64,000 nucleotides of DNA, taken from positions 2,046,001-2,110,000 of the forward strand of contig NZ_CP197171.1 in NCBI RefSeq assembly GCF_052055485.1, read 5' to 3'. The DNA is from Amphibacillus sp052055485 (GTDB taxonomy: Bacteria > Bacillota > Bacilli > Bacillales > Amphibacillaceae). The notes beneath the pieces are model-generated. The model saw only the letters and a list, made by a program, of their open reading frames with translations, was not told where the DNA came from and did not search any database. A program made the position numbers and the translations under genes. This document shows positions 1 through 8,608 of the stretch, one piece after another (the stretch's first letter is position 1; each line of letters begins with the position of its first letter).

Positions 1-426
1 ATTGGTGGATCTGGTGCAACTTTAGCTTTGGCCATTCTATTTCTTATTTCTAAATCAACATATCTTAAGCAAGTGGGGAAATTTAGTATTATCCCAGGGA
101 TTTTCAATATTAACGAGCCTATGATTTTTGGTGCACCGATTGTAATGAATCCCATCCTTGGCATTCCTTTCATCATAGCACCCGTTGTTATCACAACCAT
201 TTCTTATTTTGCGATCCAGACTGGAATTGTAAGTGGCTTTACCGTTTTGGCGCCTTGGACGTTACCAGGTCCGATCGGTGCATGGATGGCAACGGGGGGC
301 AGTATAATGGCGGCTATATTAGTTATTATTAATATTTTAGTTGCCTTAGCTATTTACTATCCATTCTTTAAAGTTTATGAGAAGAAGATGATGGAAGAAG
401 AGCAGGCTGACGCTGCTACAGCATAA
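1..426 (+). CDS. PTS lactose/cellobiose-family EIIC, C-terminal part
   Basis: Sugar-transporting membrane subunit of a PTS permease; only the last 141 residues are in the window and the reading frame is open back to base 1. The visible part carries the family hallmark FNINEPMIFGAPIVMNP, three hydrophobic stretches, and a charged cytoplasmic tail ending in KKMMEEEQADAATA. It is very like the EIIC at 9370-10653, which has the same NxxEP(M/T)xFGAPIVMNP loop. The downstream EIIA, sugar kinase and MupG genes point to a muropeptide-derived sugar, such as a MurNAc-containing disaccharide or MurNAc, as substrate. The family assignment is firm; the substrate is inferred from context only. Confidence 0.93.
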   Translation: MGGSGATLALAILFLISKSTYLKQVGKFSIIPGIFNINEPMIFGAPIVMNPILGIPFIIAPVVITTISYFAIQTGIVSGFTVLAPWTLPGPIGAWMATGGSIMAAILVIINILVALAIYYPFFKVYEKKMMEEEQADAATA

Positions 427-501
427 TAAATAGCTCAGGAGGTTGAAATCTTCAACCTCTTGAGTTTGATCTCAAATTAATGATTGAAAGGTGAATGAAA
501 C

Positions 502-810
502 ATGGATACGGAACAAATGATTTTTGATATTATTGCGAATGCCGGTGATGCTCGAGATTTAACTTATCAAGCCTTAGACAAAGTAGAAGAAGGTCATATT
601 GATGAAGCAAATGAGTTGATTCAACGTGCTCAAGAGGTGATGGATGTAGCTCATAATGTACAATCCAAGTTAATTCAGCAGGAACTTCAAGGAGAATCGG
701 TGACTGGTGGTTTACTGATGATTCATGCTCAAGATCATCTGATGACAGCTATTGCAGAACACCAAATGATTAAACGAATGATTCCTATCTTTAAAAAAAT
801 GCTCAACTAG
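502..810 (+). CDS. PTS lactose/cellobiose-family EIIA
   Basis: Soluble phosphocarrier of 102 residues that passes phosphate from HPr to an EIIB of the lactose/cellobiose class. The active-site block IHAQDHLMT is present, with the expected phosphohistidine at His75, in an all-helical protein of normal length for the family. A GAAAGGTG ribosome binding site precedes the ATG. It lies 75 bp after the EIIC gene and 12 bp before a small membrane-protein gene. No EIIB is visible in this operon; it may lie upstream of the window. It is a paralogue of the EIIA at 11417-11764. Confidence 0.95.
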   Translation: MDTEQMIFDIIANAGDARDLTYQALDKVEEGHIDEANELIQRAQEVMDVAHNVQSKLIQQELQGESVTGGLLMIHAQDHLMTAIAEHQMIKRMIPIFKKMLN

Positions 811-822
811 GGAGTGGCTTAT

Positions 823-1113
823 ATGTATTATTTCATTTTTGCAATAATACTTTTTGTTATTTTCATCACGGGATTGAAGGTAATTCGAAAAGTCAGGAGA
901 AAATATCAGCCTAATCGTTGGCTGGTCGGTTTCATTGGACCATTTATATTAATTATTCCAACCATTTTGTTTCCTAATTTACCGTTTTTAGTATGGGCTT
1001 TATTAGCGATTATATTTTGCTGGACAAATATTTATTTCTTTGAAACGACGAGGGAAATGCTAGATTCAGGAAAAATAAAAACGGGTTTTAAACATCAAAA
1101 TAAATCAACCTAA
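823..1113 (+). CDS. small membrane protein in the muropeptide-sugar operon
   Basis: Protein of 96 residues that I do not recognise. It shows an N-terminal hydrophobic helix (about residues 1-20), a short basic loop (KVIRKVRRKYQPNR), two further hydrophobic segments, and a polar basic tail. A GTG nine bases upstream is in frame, but the Shine-Dalgarno run AGGGAG directly abuts or overlaps that GTG, while it stands at normal distance from the ATG at 823, so I chose the ATG. The gene is packed between the EIIA and kinase genes and is thus probably co-transcribed. An accessory role in transport or cell-wall sugar recycling is only a guess. Confidence 0.7.
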   Translation: MYYFIFAIILFVIFITGLKVIRKVRRKYQPNRWLVGFIGPFILIIPTILFPNLPFLVWALLAIIFCWTNIYFFETTREMLDSGKIKTGFKHQNKST

Positions 1114-1140
1114 TCATTTGATTAGTTAGGAGGGAAGGAA

Positions 1141-3186
1141 ATGAATTATTTTATTGGTGTAGATGCTGGAGGAACGAAAACCTCAGCTATTGCCTATGAT
1201 GAAGCGCAGAATAAAATTGCTGAAGTCAATAAAGGACCAGGGAATTTAAGCGTAAACTGGGAAGAGGCTTATAACAATATAAAATTGAGTATTGATGGTG
1301 TCATAGAGAAGCAAAAGGCAAATGAATTATGTGGTATTGCTATTGGAATAGCAGGATTACCAGCAAATAAACAAACGGTTCTCGTTGAACAATTTAAATT
1401 GTATTATTCAGTACCTATAGTGATTCAATCTGATTATCTTTTAGCTTATAGAAGTATTTTTGGAAATGATAATGGTATCTTACTTGTTGGTGGTACGGGT
1501 GTAGTCATATATGGTGAAAATGGAATGAAGTCACTAAAACTGGGTGGCTGGGGGCACTTGCTTGGTGATGAGGGCAGTGGATACGATATCGTGATTCGAA
1601 CCATAAGGTCTTCGATTGATGTCTATGAATCTAGTGGCAAGGTGCCTGTTGTTATGAGAGAACTATTAGATAGACTGGAAATGGATGATTTGGAATCGAT
1701 CAAAACATTTATCTACCATAATGAGAAAAGTGTGATTGCAAACTTAGCACCAATAGTCATCGAATCAGCTAATAATGAAGATTCCTTTTCGAAGTCAATA
1801 ATATATGAAGTGGCAGAGATCCTCTTTGACAAATTAGTTAATCTAATCACTCGTTTAGAAATAGAAGGAAAAATCAAACTTGCTATGATGGGAGGGATTT
1901 TAACACATACATCATTAATAACGGATTACATTTTGATGAAGTTAAAAAATAATGGGGTTGACGTTGAAATGATTAAGGAAATAGAACCCAATCAAGCGGT
2001 TCATTTTTATTTTAATTCATTAAATGAACAAGATGACTCCTACCAGTATGCAGTTGGTTTAATGTCGGGAACATCTTTAGATGGAATTGATACCGTATTG
2101 TGTCGCATTAAGGGAGTAGATGAAGAGACAACAGTAGATGTGGTCGATTTTAAAACCTATCCATACCATCCGACAACATTAGAACGAGTCAAATATATGG
2201 TTAGTGGAGACCTTATTCATGTTTCTCAACTTTCATCATTAAATTTTGAATTGGGCTATGAGTATGCATCTTGTGTCAAGAAAATATGTCAAGAAAACAA
2301 AATAGCTACAGATCAGCTCGCATATATTGCCTCACATGGACAAACGATTTTTCATGAAGCAGCAGGTGATGAGGAGGTATATCGTTCAACCCTGCAATTA
2401 GGGGAGCCGTCAGTTATAGCCTATCAAACTCAAGCAATGGTCGTGTCCAACTTTAGAGAAAAAGATATGGCGGCTCGAGGTGAAGGAGCGCCGCTCGTTC
2501 CTTTTAGTGAATATATTTTATATCGAGATGATAAAGCAAAAATATTATTAAACATTGGTGGTATAGGTAATTTAACATATATACCAAAAGAGGGAGAATT
2601 AAGTGGACTGTTTGGCTTTGATGTTGGTCCAGGAAATATGATGATCAATGAAGCTGTCAATTATTTTTATGATCTAGATTACGATGATGGGGGTTCAATT
2701 GCGAACAAAGGGACACTTATCAACCCATTGCTAGATGAATTGATGAGCCATTGGTTCATTACGAAAGAGCCGCCTAAATCATCAGGCAGGGATGAATTTG
2801 GTAGAGATTTCACCATTCAAACGATTGAAAAGTATCAAGATGCTAAACCTGAAGATATTATTCATACTTTGACAGCTTTTACTGCGAATACAGTTAATAA
2901 ACATATAAACGACTTATTACTAGATGGATATGGAGTCGAACAACTTATTATTTCTGGAGGGGGAGTTCACAATTTAACACTTGTAACCATGCTTAAAGAG
3001 CTGTTATCCAAACAATCGGTAGAAGTTTTGACCCAAGAAGAATTAGGCTTCTCATCAGATGCTAAAGAAGCTATCGCTTTTGTTATTTTAGCTAATCAGA
3101 CACTCCATCAAAAAGCTGGTAATGTGCCAACTGTCACAGGAGCTGAAAAACCAGTTATTCTAGGTTCCATCACATATCCTAAATAA
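1141..3186 (+). CDS. anmK: fusion of BadF/BcrA-type sugar kinase and anhydro-N-acetylmuramic acid kinase
   Basis: A 681-residue two-domain kinase. Residues 1 to about 300 form a BadF/BadG/BcrA-type ASKHA domain of the GlcNAc-kinase kind: phosphate loop DAGGTKT at 8-14, LVGGTGVV, and GGWGHLLGDEGSGYDI. From residue 303 a complete AnmK follows: GLMSGTSLDG at 306-315, ASHGQTIFHE, GEGAPLVPFSEY, NIGGIGNLTY, GFDVGPGN at 492-499, SSGRDEFGRDF and LIISGGGVHN. AnmK hydrates and phosphorylates 1,6-anhydro-MurNAc to MurNAc-6-phosphate; the first domain would phosphorylate GlcNAc or a related sugar. Each is normally about 300-390 residues and separate, so this is a genuine in-frame fusion with no internal stop. 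With MupG next to it, the protein fits recycling of cell-wall sugars. Confidence 0.93.
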   Translation: MNYFIGVDAGGTKTSAIAYDEAQNKIAEVNKGPGNLSVNWEEAYNNIKLSIDGVIEKQKANELCGIAIGIAGLPANKQTVLVEQFKLYYSVPIVIQSDYLLAYRSIFGNDNGILLVGGTGVVIYGENGMKSLKLGGWGHLLGDEGSGYDIVIRTIRSSIDVYESSGKVPVVMRELLDRLEMDDLESIKTFIYHNEKSVIANLAPIVIESANNEDSFSKSIIYEVAEILFDKLVNLITRLEIEGKIKLAMMGGILTHTSLITDYILMKLKNNGVDVEMIKEIEPNQAVHFYFNSLNEQDDSYQYAVGLMSGTSLDGIDTVLCRIKGVDEETTVDVVDFKTYPYHPTTLERVKYMVSGDLIHVSQLSSLNFELGYEYASCVKKICQENKIATDQLAYIASHGQTIFHEAAGDEEVYRSTLQLGEPSVIAYQTQAMVVSNFREKDMAARGEGAPLVPFSEYILYRDDKAKILLNIGGIGNLTYIPKEGELSGLFGFDVGPGNMMINEAVNYFYDLDYDDGGSIANKGTLINPLLDELMSHWFITKEPPKSSGRDEFGRDFTIQTIEKYQDAKPEDIIHTLTAFTANTVNKHINDLLLDGYGVEQLIISGGGVHNLTLVTMLKELLSKQSVEVLTQEELGFSSDAKEAIAFVILANQTLHQKAGNVPTVTGAEKPVILGSITYPK

Positions 3187-3200
3187 AAGAAAGGAAGTAC

Positions 3201-4289
3201 ATGATGAAACGACTTGGTATTTCAATTTACCCTGAACATACTAAATATGAAGATAATATTGAATATATGAATAGGGCAAGTAAGTATGGTTTTAAACGTA
3301 TTTTTACCTGTTTATTATCAGTTAATAAAAGTAGAGCGGAAATTATTGAGGAATTTAGAGGTCTCATTGAGCACGGTATTTCTTTAGGAATGGAAACAAT
3401 ATTGGATGTTAGCCCAAGAGTTTTTAGTGAATTAGATATTTCATATGAAGATTTATCATTTTTCGCTGAAACAAAAGCGAGTGGTATTCGATTGGATATG
3501 GCTTACTCTGGAAACGAAGAGTCATTAATGTCATTTAACCCATATGATTTAAAAATTGAAATTAACATGAGTACAGGAGCTCATTATATTGATAATGTGA
3601 TGAAGTATAAACCTAATCTGGAAAATATAGTGGGGAGTCATAACTTCTATCCTCATCGATATGCAGGTCTGTCGGAGGAACATTTTATCCGTACATCAAA
3701 ACAATTTAAAGACTTGGGATTAACAACTGCAGCCTTTGTATCATCACAATCTGCTAGTATTGGACCTTGGCCTGTTGATGAAGGACTTTGTACATTAGAG
3801 CAGCATAGAGAATTACCAGTTACTGTTCAAGCCAAACATTTATTTGCAATCGAATTGATTGATGACGTAATCATTGCTAATGCATTTGCATCAGAGGAAG
3901 AATTAAAGCAATTATCAAACGTAGACCCAAACTTATTAAAGTTTAAAGTGTATTTAAATAAAGATATTCCTGAATTAGAACGTAAAATAGTATTAGACGA
4001 ATTTCACTTTAACCGTGGCGACGTTTCAGCCTATCTCATTCGTTCCACACAAAGCCGCGTAAAATATAAAGGTCATCATTTTGAAGTTTTTAATCCACAA
4101 GATATTAAAAAGGGTGATATTTTAATTGAAAGCAGTCTTTATGCTCATTATGCTGGTGAATTACAAATAGCTTTAAAGGATATGGAAAATTCAGGAAAAA
4201 CAAATGTAGTAGGAAGAGTAGATGAAGATGAGCTGTTCTTACTTGATTACTTACAACCTTGGCAAAAATTCGGCTTATATGAGGATTAA
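3201..4289 (+). CDS. mupG: 6-phospho-N-acetylmuramidase (DUF871 family)
   Basis: Cytoplasmic TIM-barrel glycosidase of 362 residues, the usual length for the DUF871/MupG family. Family knowledge: MupG splits MurNAc-6-phosphate-GlcNAc, formed by PTS uptake of the muropeptide disaccharide. The start GISIYPEHTKYEDNIEY and segments LRLDMAY-like GIRLDMAYSG, EINMSTGAHY, NFYPHRYAG and the C-terminal FNRGDVSAYLIRSTQSRVKYKGHHF domain fit the family. Two ATG codons stand side by side; AGGAAG precedes the first by four bases and the second by seven. It is the last gene of the operon, 14 bp behind the kinase fusion. No MurQ etherase is visible here. Confidence 0.9.
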   Translation: MMKRLGISIYPEHTKYEDNIEYMNRASKYGFKRIFTCLLSVNKSRAEIIEEFRGLIEHGISLGMETILDVSPRVFSELDISYEDLSFFAETKASGIRLDMAYSGNEESLMSFNPYDLKIEINMSTGAHYIDNVMKYKPNLENIVGSHNFYPHRYAGLSEEHFIRTSKQFKDLGLTTAAFVSSQSASIGPWPVDEGLCTLEQHRELPVTVQAKHLFAIELIDDVIIANAFASEEELKQLSNVDPNLLKFKVYLNKDIPELERKIVLDEFHFNRGDVSAYLIRSTQSRVKYKGHHFEVFNPQDIKKGDILIESSLYAHYAGELQIALKDMENSGKTNVVGRVDEDELFLLDYLQPWQKFGLYED

Positions 4290-4408
4290 TTCAATTAGAT
4301 CGTAAGTAAAATGGCTCTTTAACTTATAGAGATGAAGATTGATATCCTTAGTAAAAGCCCACTTATATATAGAATTTACATGATTGAATCATGTGATCAA
4401 ACAATGAT

Positions 4409-4434
4409 GATCTGCACGCAATTGCGTGCAGATC
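4409..4434. other. perfect 26-bp palindrome after mupG
   Basis: GATCTGCACGCAA is followed at once by its exact reverse complement, with no spacer. It lies 120 bp after mupG. No T tract follows, so it is not a standard intrinsic terminator; a cruciform, a dyad operator or a processing hairpin are options. Confidence 0.75.
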
Positions 4435-4445
4435 CTAATATTGCG

Positions 4446-4712
4446 TGTAACCCCATTTATCACAGATAACCGTCCGTAAAACTTGGGTCAACACGATGTT
4501 GGTCACACAAGCGTTTCCCCAGGACGCGAAGACGTTAGCTTGTGTTCCTTAACAATATCAGTGGGTATTAAGGAACGCAGATTAAAACCGTCACCTCCTG
4601 GGACTGGGACTCAGAATAAGAATGACACTTATTCTTGCGATGTGAGTGCTAAAGTTGCTTTCCTTAGTGCGGTTACCAATGTTGTCAGGTTAAGCCAAGT
4701 AATCGATTAAGA
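4446..4712 (+). repeat. mosaic intergenic repeat, copy 1
   Basis: Contains the modules shared by the family in this window: CACAGATAACCGTCCGTAAA at the left, an inverted repeat GTTCCTTAA/TTAAGGAAC, the hairpin AGAATAAG-7 nt-CTTATTCT in GGGACTCAGAATAAG, and CTTTCCTTAGTGCGGTTAC at the right. The block from GGGACTGGGACTCAG to TTAGTGCGGTTAC is repeated almost base for base at about 5333-5409. Confidence 0.8.
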
Positions 4713-5054
4713 GGGTGGAACAAAAAGATTTATTCATGAACAAACAGAATATGGATATAGAGGGCCCCCCTCCGCAGATGAGATCTGTTCCGCTTTCCTC
4801 TCGATAGTTGTGACTGGATCATTTTTTTAATGAGCCTTTTCATCTAACTTTTTCCATAATTAATAGGGGTTATTCCTCTAAGTATATATTAGCAACAGCT
4901 GAGATGAGATGAACATTCACTAGAAAGTGTGTGATTCATTGTTTTTTGAATGATTGAACACGCTCCATTTTGCATGAGAAAGGAGATGATAAAAAAGTTG
5001 AGACAAAAAACGAGTAGGTCATTCAGAAGTTGAACCCTACGTAATCAGAGCGTA

Positions 5055-5226
5055 GGAAATATACGTAGACTCCTCGAAAATAAAAGGCCATTTTCTTCGT
5101 GCGATGTCTCGTTGACGTAGCTTTCCTTGTCCTGTGGGAAAGCGCCGTGTGAAGACCCCGCAGAAAAAGTGTACTTCTTTTTCGAGGAGGCTGAGGACAA
5201 GCCCACGGAAAGCGAAGTATATTTCC
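5055..5226. repeat. 172-bp structured element with inverted ends
   Basis: The ends are the perfect 10-bp inverted repeat GGAAATATAC (5055-5064) and GTATATTTCC (5217-5226). Inside lies a second inverted pair, GACTCCTCGAAAA and TTTTTCGAGGAGGCT, and a hairpin GCTTTCC/GGAAAGC. From memory, similar GGAAAGCGAAGTATATTTCC blocks are frequent between genes of Bacillaceae. It sits next to the mosaic repeat at 5240-5560. Whether it is a MITE or a transcribed structured RNA cannot be told here. Confidence 0.65.
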
Positions 5227-5239
5227 GAAGCGGTCGTAT

Positions 5240-5560
5240 TAACCTGACAACATTGCTGCGGTTACTCGTCCCACCGAAAACATTTGTGGCAACATCCAGG
5301 GTTGCGGTTACTCACCCCATCGAAAGGACTTGGGACTGGGACTCAGAATAAGAATGACACTTATTCTTGCGATGTGAGTGCTAAAGTTGCTTTCCTTAGT
5401 GCGGTTACTCACCCCACCGGAACCATATGCATGACCTACATCCTGTAGGACTATCTCCCACTGATTGAAGTTTCATTTTATCTTAGATTACCGTTCCGTC
5501 AATCTCGGGGCAGCATGACTAACAGTGTATAAGTCTAACTCCTATTAATGGAAATTTTGT
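5240..5560 (+). repeat. mosaic intergenic repeat, copy 2
   Basis: Carries three successive GCGGTTACTC(G/A)(T/C)CCCA segments, the AGAATAAG/CTTATTCT hairpin block shared with 4610-4680, and at the right TCCCACTGATTGAAGTTTC plus a diverged copy of the ATAACCGTCCGTAAA module. Confidence 0.75.
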
Positions 5561-5643
5561 TTTATCCGATGAAAATTAGCGAGATGAGCTTGCACTTAAG
5601 TGCTTAAACTTATCTTCATGTCCTGCCTAAGCATCATATAGAC

Positions 5644-6207
5644 TTACTTTGAATGATTTGGATGACAAAAGCAGTCGGTTGTATGATCATTGACCATTCC
5701 AACTGCTTGCATATAGGCATAACAGATCGTGGGTCCGACAAATTTAAAGCCATCCTTTTTTAATTGTTTACTCATTTTTTCACTAATTTCCGTGGAGACG
5801 GGGACTTGTTGCTCGTTTTTCCAATAATTAATGATGGGTTGACCATTGACAAATTGCCAAATATAGTTTGAGAATGATTGTCCAGATTCAACAATTTTTA
5901 AATAGGCTTGTGCATTTGAAATGACACTATTTATTTTTAATTTATTTCGAACAATTCCTGAATTTCCAAGAAGTTGTTTTACTTTCTCTTGATCATAGTT
6001 AACGATTTTTTCTGGATCAAAGTGATCAAAAGCTTTTCGATAGTTTTCCCGCTTTTGTAAAATGGTCCACCAGCTTAAACCAGCCTGTGCTCCTTCTAAA
6101 CAAAGCATTTCAAATAAGTAATGATCATGATAATCGGGCTTCCCCCATTCGTGATCATGGTATGCTATGTAGAGTGGTTCTTGTGTTACCCATGTACAAC
6201 GGTTCAT
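5644..6207 (-). CDS. tag: DNA-3-methyladenine glycosylase I
   Basis: Base-excision repair enzyme of 187 residues that removes 3-methyladenine from DNA. Hallmarks: N-terminal MNRCTWV with the zinc-ligand Cys, YHDHEWGKP, LCLEGAQAGLSWWTIL with the catalytic glutamate region, KLLKIN-like RNKLKINSVISNA, FKFVGPTICYAYMQAVGMVNDH and the C-terminal DCFCHPN zinc-binding part. An upstream in-frame ATG would add 11 residues, but AAAGGGAG stands at the right distance from the ATG at 6207, which also matches the usual family start. It is a single gene on the minus strand, divergent from the regulator at 6650. Confidence 0.96.
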   Translation of the reverse strand: MNRCTWVTQEPLYIAYHDHEWGKPDYHDHYLFEMLCLEGAQAGLSWWTILQKRENYRKAFDHFDPEKIVNYDQEKVKQLLGNSGIVRNKLKINSVISNAQAYLKIVESGQSFSNYIWQFVNGQPIINYWKNEQQVPVSTEISEKMSKQLKKDGFKFVGPTICYAYMQAVGMVNDHTTDCFCHPNHSK

Positions 6208-6649
6208 GTTATCAACTCCCTTTGTTAAATTATAGATCAATAGCCTAAGATCTACAAATCATATTAGCTAAAAGGTGTCATTTGATCATTAAGAAGGACG
6301 GAAAATTAGGTAAGGAATTAAGACCACTACAGCTTGATGAATGATAGGCTTTTAGCTAGAAGAAATACGGAGTGGGTCCCATTAGAATTATCCCATCATA
6401 ACAAATGAACAATAACCGATGAAGAAATTATTAATCATAAGATAGAAATATTGAGACTGTTAATACAATACTTGGCGTCTGCATCCTATGTACAAATAAA
6501 AGATGAATGAAAGCAAATTTTTTTAATATTTTAACATAGTGTTAAGATTCACATCATAATAACTACTAGTAACACAAATGCAGCAGGCACTATAAAAGAG
6601 TGATATTTCTGGAGAATAGTAGATATGTATATCGAGGTGAAGAGTAACA
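6208..6649. promoter_or_regulatory. intergenic region upstream of the LicR-like regulator, with an inverted repeat
   Basis: This 440-bp gap between divergent genes shows no coding sequence. At 6531-6545 stands TTAACA-tag-TGTTAA, a perfect 6-bp inverted repeat about 105 bp upstream of the regulator start. It may be an operator, but no regulator can be assigned. Confidence 0.35.
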
Positions 6650-8569
6650 ATGACAGGTCGGGAATATGCAATTATTCAATTATTAAACAATGTGAATGGC
6701 GCCCCGTTAACTAGTGCTCAACTATCAGCTGAACTTAATGTGAGTCCAAAAACTATTCGGAATGATATTAAGGCAATAAATTTAAAATTAAAACCCTATG
6801 CTATTCAAATTCAATCGATCCGTGGAAAAGGGTTCTTTTTAGAGCCCCATAATAAAGAAGGATTAAGAAAGTATTTTCTTGAAGATACAGAAAAAAAACA
6901 CCCTATCATTCCAACTACCTCAAAGGAACGGGTGAATTTTTTATTAGAAAAATTATTATTTAATTCAGATTATATTAAAATTGAGGATTTGCATACTGAA
7001 GTATTTGTTAGTCGTTCGACTCTGCAAATTGATTTAAAATCTGTGCGGCAAATTTTGAAAAAATATAATTTGTTTATTGAGCATAAGCCCCATTATGGAA
7101 TAAAAATCGTTGGTAAAGAAACATCAATCAGATTCTGTATTTCAGAGTATATTTTTAATCAAAAACCGCTACCTTTAGAAAAACAACAATTAAATATACT
7201 GCCCTCGTCTGACTTAAAGATCATTCGTGATTCTATTTTAAAAAACCTTCGAAAATACAAAATCATTATTTCAGATATTAGTTTGCATAATCTATTAACT
7301 CATATTGCTATTGCTTACAAAAGAATTAGTGAAGATGCCCATGTTCACCTTGAGAAAAATGATTTCTATCAAATTAAAGATGAAAAAGAATATAGGGTAG
7401 CAAAAGAAATTTTATTTGAAATCAAAGAAAAACTTGGCGTTGATTTTCCGCAAAATGAAATAGTTTATCTATCGATTCATTTAAAAGGGACAACATTAGT
7501 GTCTTCCATTCGTGATAATAACGATATGCATCGTTTTATTGATTCGGAAGTCTATCTGTTGGCTAAAGAAATGGTTCAAAGGATTGACAACCATTATGGT
7601 ATGAAACTTGCTGGGGATAAAGAGCTTCTTATGAATTTGAGTCTTCATTTAAAACCGGCTATTAACAGATATCGTTATCAGATGAATATCCGAAATCCTA
7701 TGTTAGAAGATATTAAATTAAATTTTCCTTTATCTTTTGCAGCGGCAACGACGGGTGCTGAGGTTATATATGATCAGTTTAACTTTAGAGTAAATGAAGA
7801 TGAAGTTGGTTATATTGCCCTTCATTTGGAGACGGCACAAGAAAAATCAAAAAATACTTCTATCAAACGAAAAAGATGTTTAATTGTCTGTGCATCAGGT
7901 TTAGGTAGTGCACAGCTGTTGTTACACAAAGTTGAAAATGAATTTCGAGATCGGGTTAATGTGATTGGAACGACTGAATATTATAATTTAGCCAACTACT
8001 CATTAGAAGATATTGACTTTATTATAAGTACAGTTCCAATTGAGCGATCACTGAGTATTCCAGTGATCTATGTTAGCACCATTCTTGGTCATAGTGATAT
8101 TTCTGTCATTGAAAAAATACTTGATCATCAGACTGCCAATTTAGAAAAATATATTTTTCGTGAATATACATTCTTAAATCGTGATTTTGAAACACCTGAA
8201 GCGGTTATACAATTTTTGACCAATCAACTGATTATAAATAACCAAGCTGATGCAGGCTATACACAATCAGTATTAGAAAGAGAAAGACAAGCACCTACAA
8301 GTTTTGGAAATCTTGTTGCTTTGCCACATCCCATGCAGGCTGGTACTACAGCAACCATTCTGTCTATTTTGACACTAAATAAGCCGATTGAGTGGGGAGG
8401 TAAACAGGTTCAATTAGTTATCCTTCTTAATGTAGATAAATCAAAAAAAGAAGACTTGAGTTCTTTGTTTCATTTATTAGTTCAATTAGTTGATAACAAA
8501 CATGTCGTGTTTGAATTATTATCATGTCATACTTATGACCAATTTAGAGAGAAAATAAGGATAAGCTAA
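6650..8569 (+). CDS. PRD-containing transcriptional regulator with EIIB and EIIA domains (LicR/CelR type)
   Basis: A 639-residue transcription activator or antiterminator controlled by PTS phosphorylation. Order of domains: HTH at about 10-60 (SAQLSAELNVSPKTIRNDIKAI), a second HTH region at about 90-160 (VFVSRSTLQIDLKSVRQIL), PRD1 and PRD2 at about 180-400 (HNLLTHIAIAYKRI, SIHLKGT, NLSLHLKPAI), an EIIB-like domain with Cys414 in CLIVCASGLGSAQLL, and an EIIA type-2 domain with His560 in LVALPHPMQ. Length and order match LicR/CelR. GAGGTGAAG precedes the ATG. It lies on the same strand just upstream of a cellobiose/chitobiose PTS operon and most likely controls it; a Rho-independent terminator separates the two. 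Confidence 0.93.
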   Translation: MTGREYAIIQLLNNVNGAPLTSAQLSAELNVSPKTIRNDIKAINLKLKPYAIQIQSIRGKGFFLEPHNKEGLRKYFLEDTEKKHPIIPTTSKERVNFLLEKLLFNSDYIKIEDLHTEVFVSRSTLQIDLKSVRQILKKYNLFIEHKPHYGIKIVGKETSIRFCISEYIFNQKPLPLEKQQLNILPSSDLKIIRDSILKNLRKYKIIISDISLHNLLTHIAIAYKRISEDAHVHLEKNDFYQIKDEKEYRVAKEILFEIKEKLGVDFPQNEIVYLSIHLKGTTLVSSIRDNNDMHRFIDSEVYLLAKEMVQRIDNHYGMKLAGDKELLMNLSLHLKPAINRYRYQMNIRNPMLEDIKLNFPLSFAAATTGAEVIYDQFNFRVNEDEVGYIALHLETAQEKSKNTSIKRKRCLIVCASGLGSAQLLLHKVENEFRDRVNVIGTTEYYNLANYSLEDIDFIISTVPIERSLSIPVIYVSTILGHSDISVIEKILDHQTANLEKYIFREYTFLNRDFETPEAVIQFLTNQLIINNQADAGYTQSVLERERQAPTSFGNLVALPHPMQAGTTATILSILTLNKPIEWGGKQVQLVILLNVDKSKKEDLSSLFHLLVQLVDNKHVVFELLSCHTYDQFREKIRIS

Positions 8570-8582
8570 ATATTCTACAGAT

Positions 8583-8608
8583 AAAAAGCATCGGGGGATG
8601 CTTTTTTT
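8583..8608 (+). terminator. intrinsic terminator after the LicR-like gene
   Basis: Perfect stem AAAAAGCATC / GATGCTTTTT with loop GGGG, followed by a run of T. Confidence 0.92.

Larger units (their letters stand above)
4290..5643. other. 1.35-kb non-coding stretch made mainly of repeats
   Basis: No gene with a recognisable product is present. The stretch holds a perfect 26-bp palindrome (4409-4434), two copies of the mosaic intergenic repeat (about 4446-4712 and 5240-5560) and a structured element with inverted ends (5055-5226). Open frames of about 75 codons here run across the repeats and have no proper ribosome binding site, so I do not call them. Confidence 0.7.

Noticed and set aside
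4483..4710. 75-codon open frame, with a similar one at 5127-5351
   Set aside because: Runs over the mosaic repeat, has no ribosome binding site, and the same DNA is repeated elsewhere with stops.
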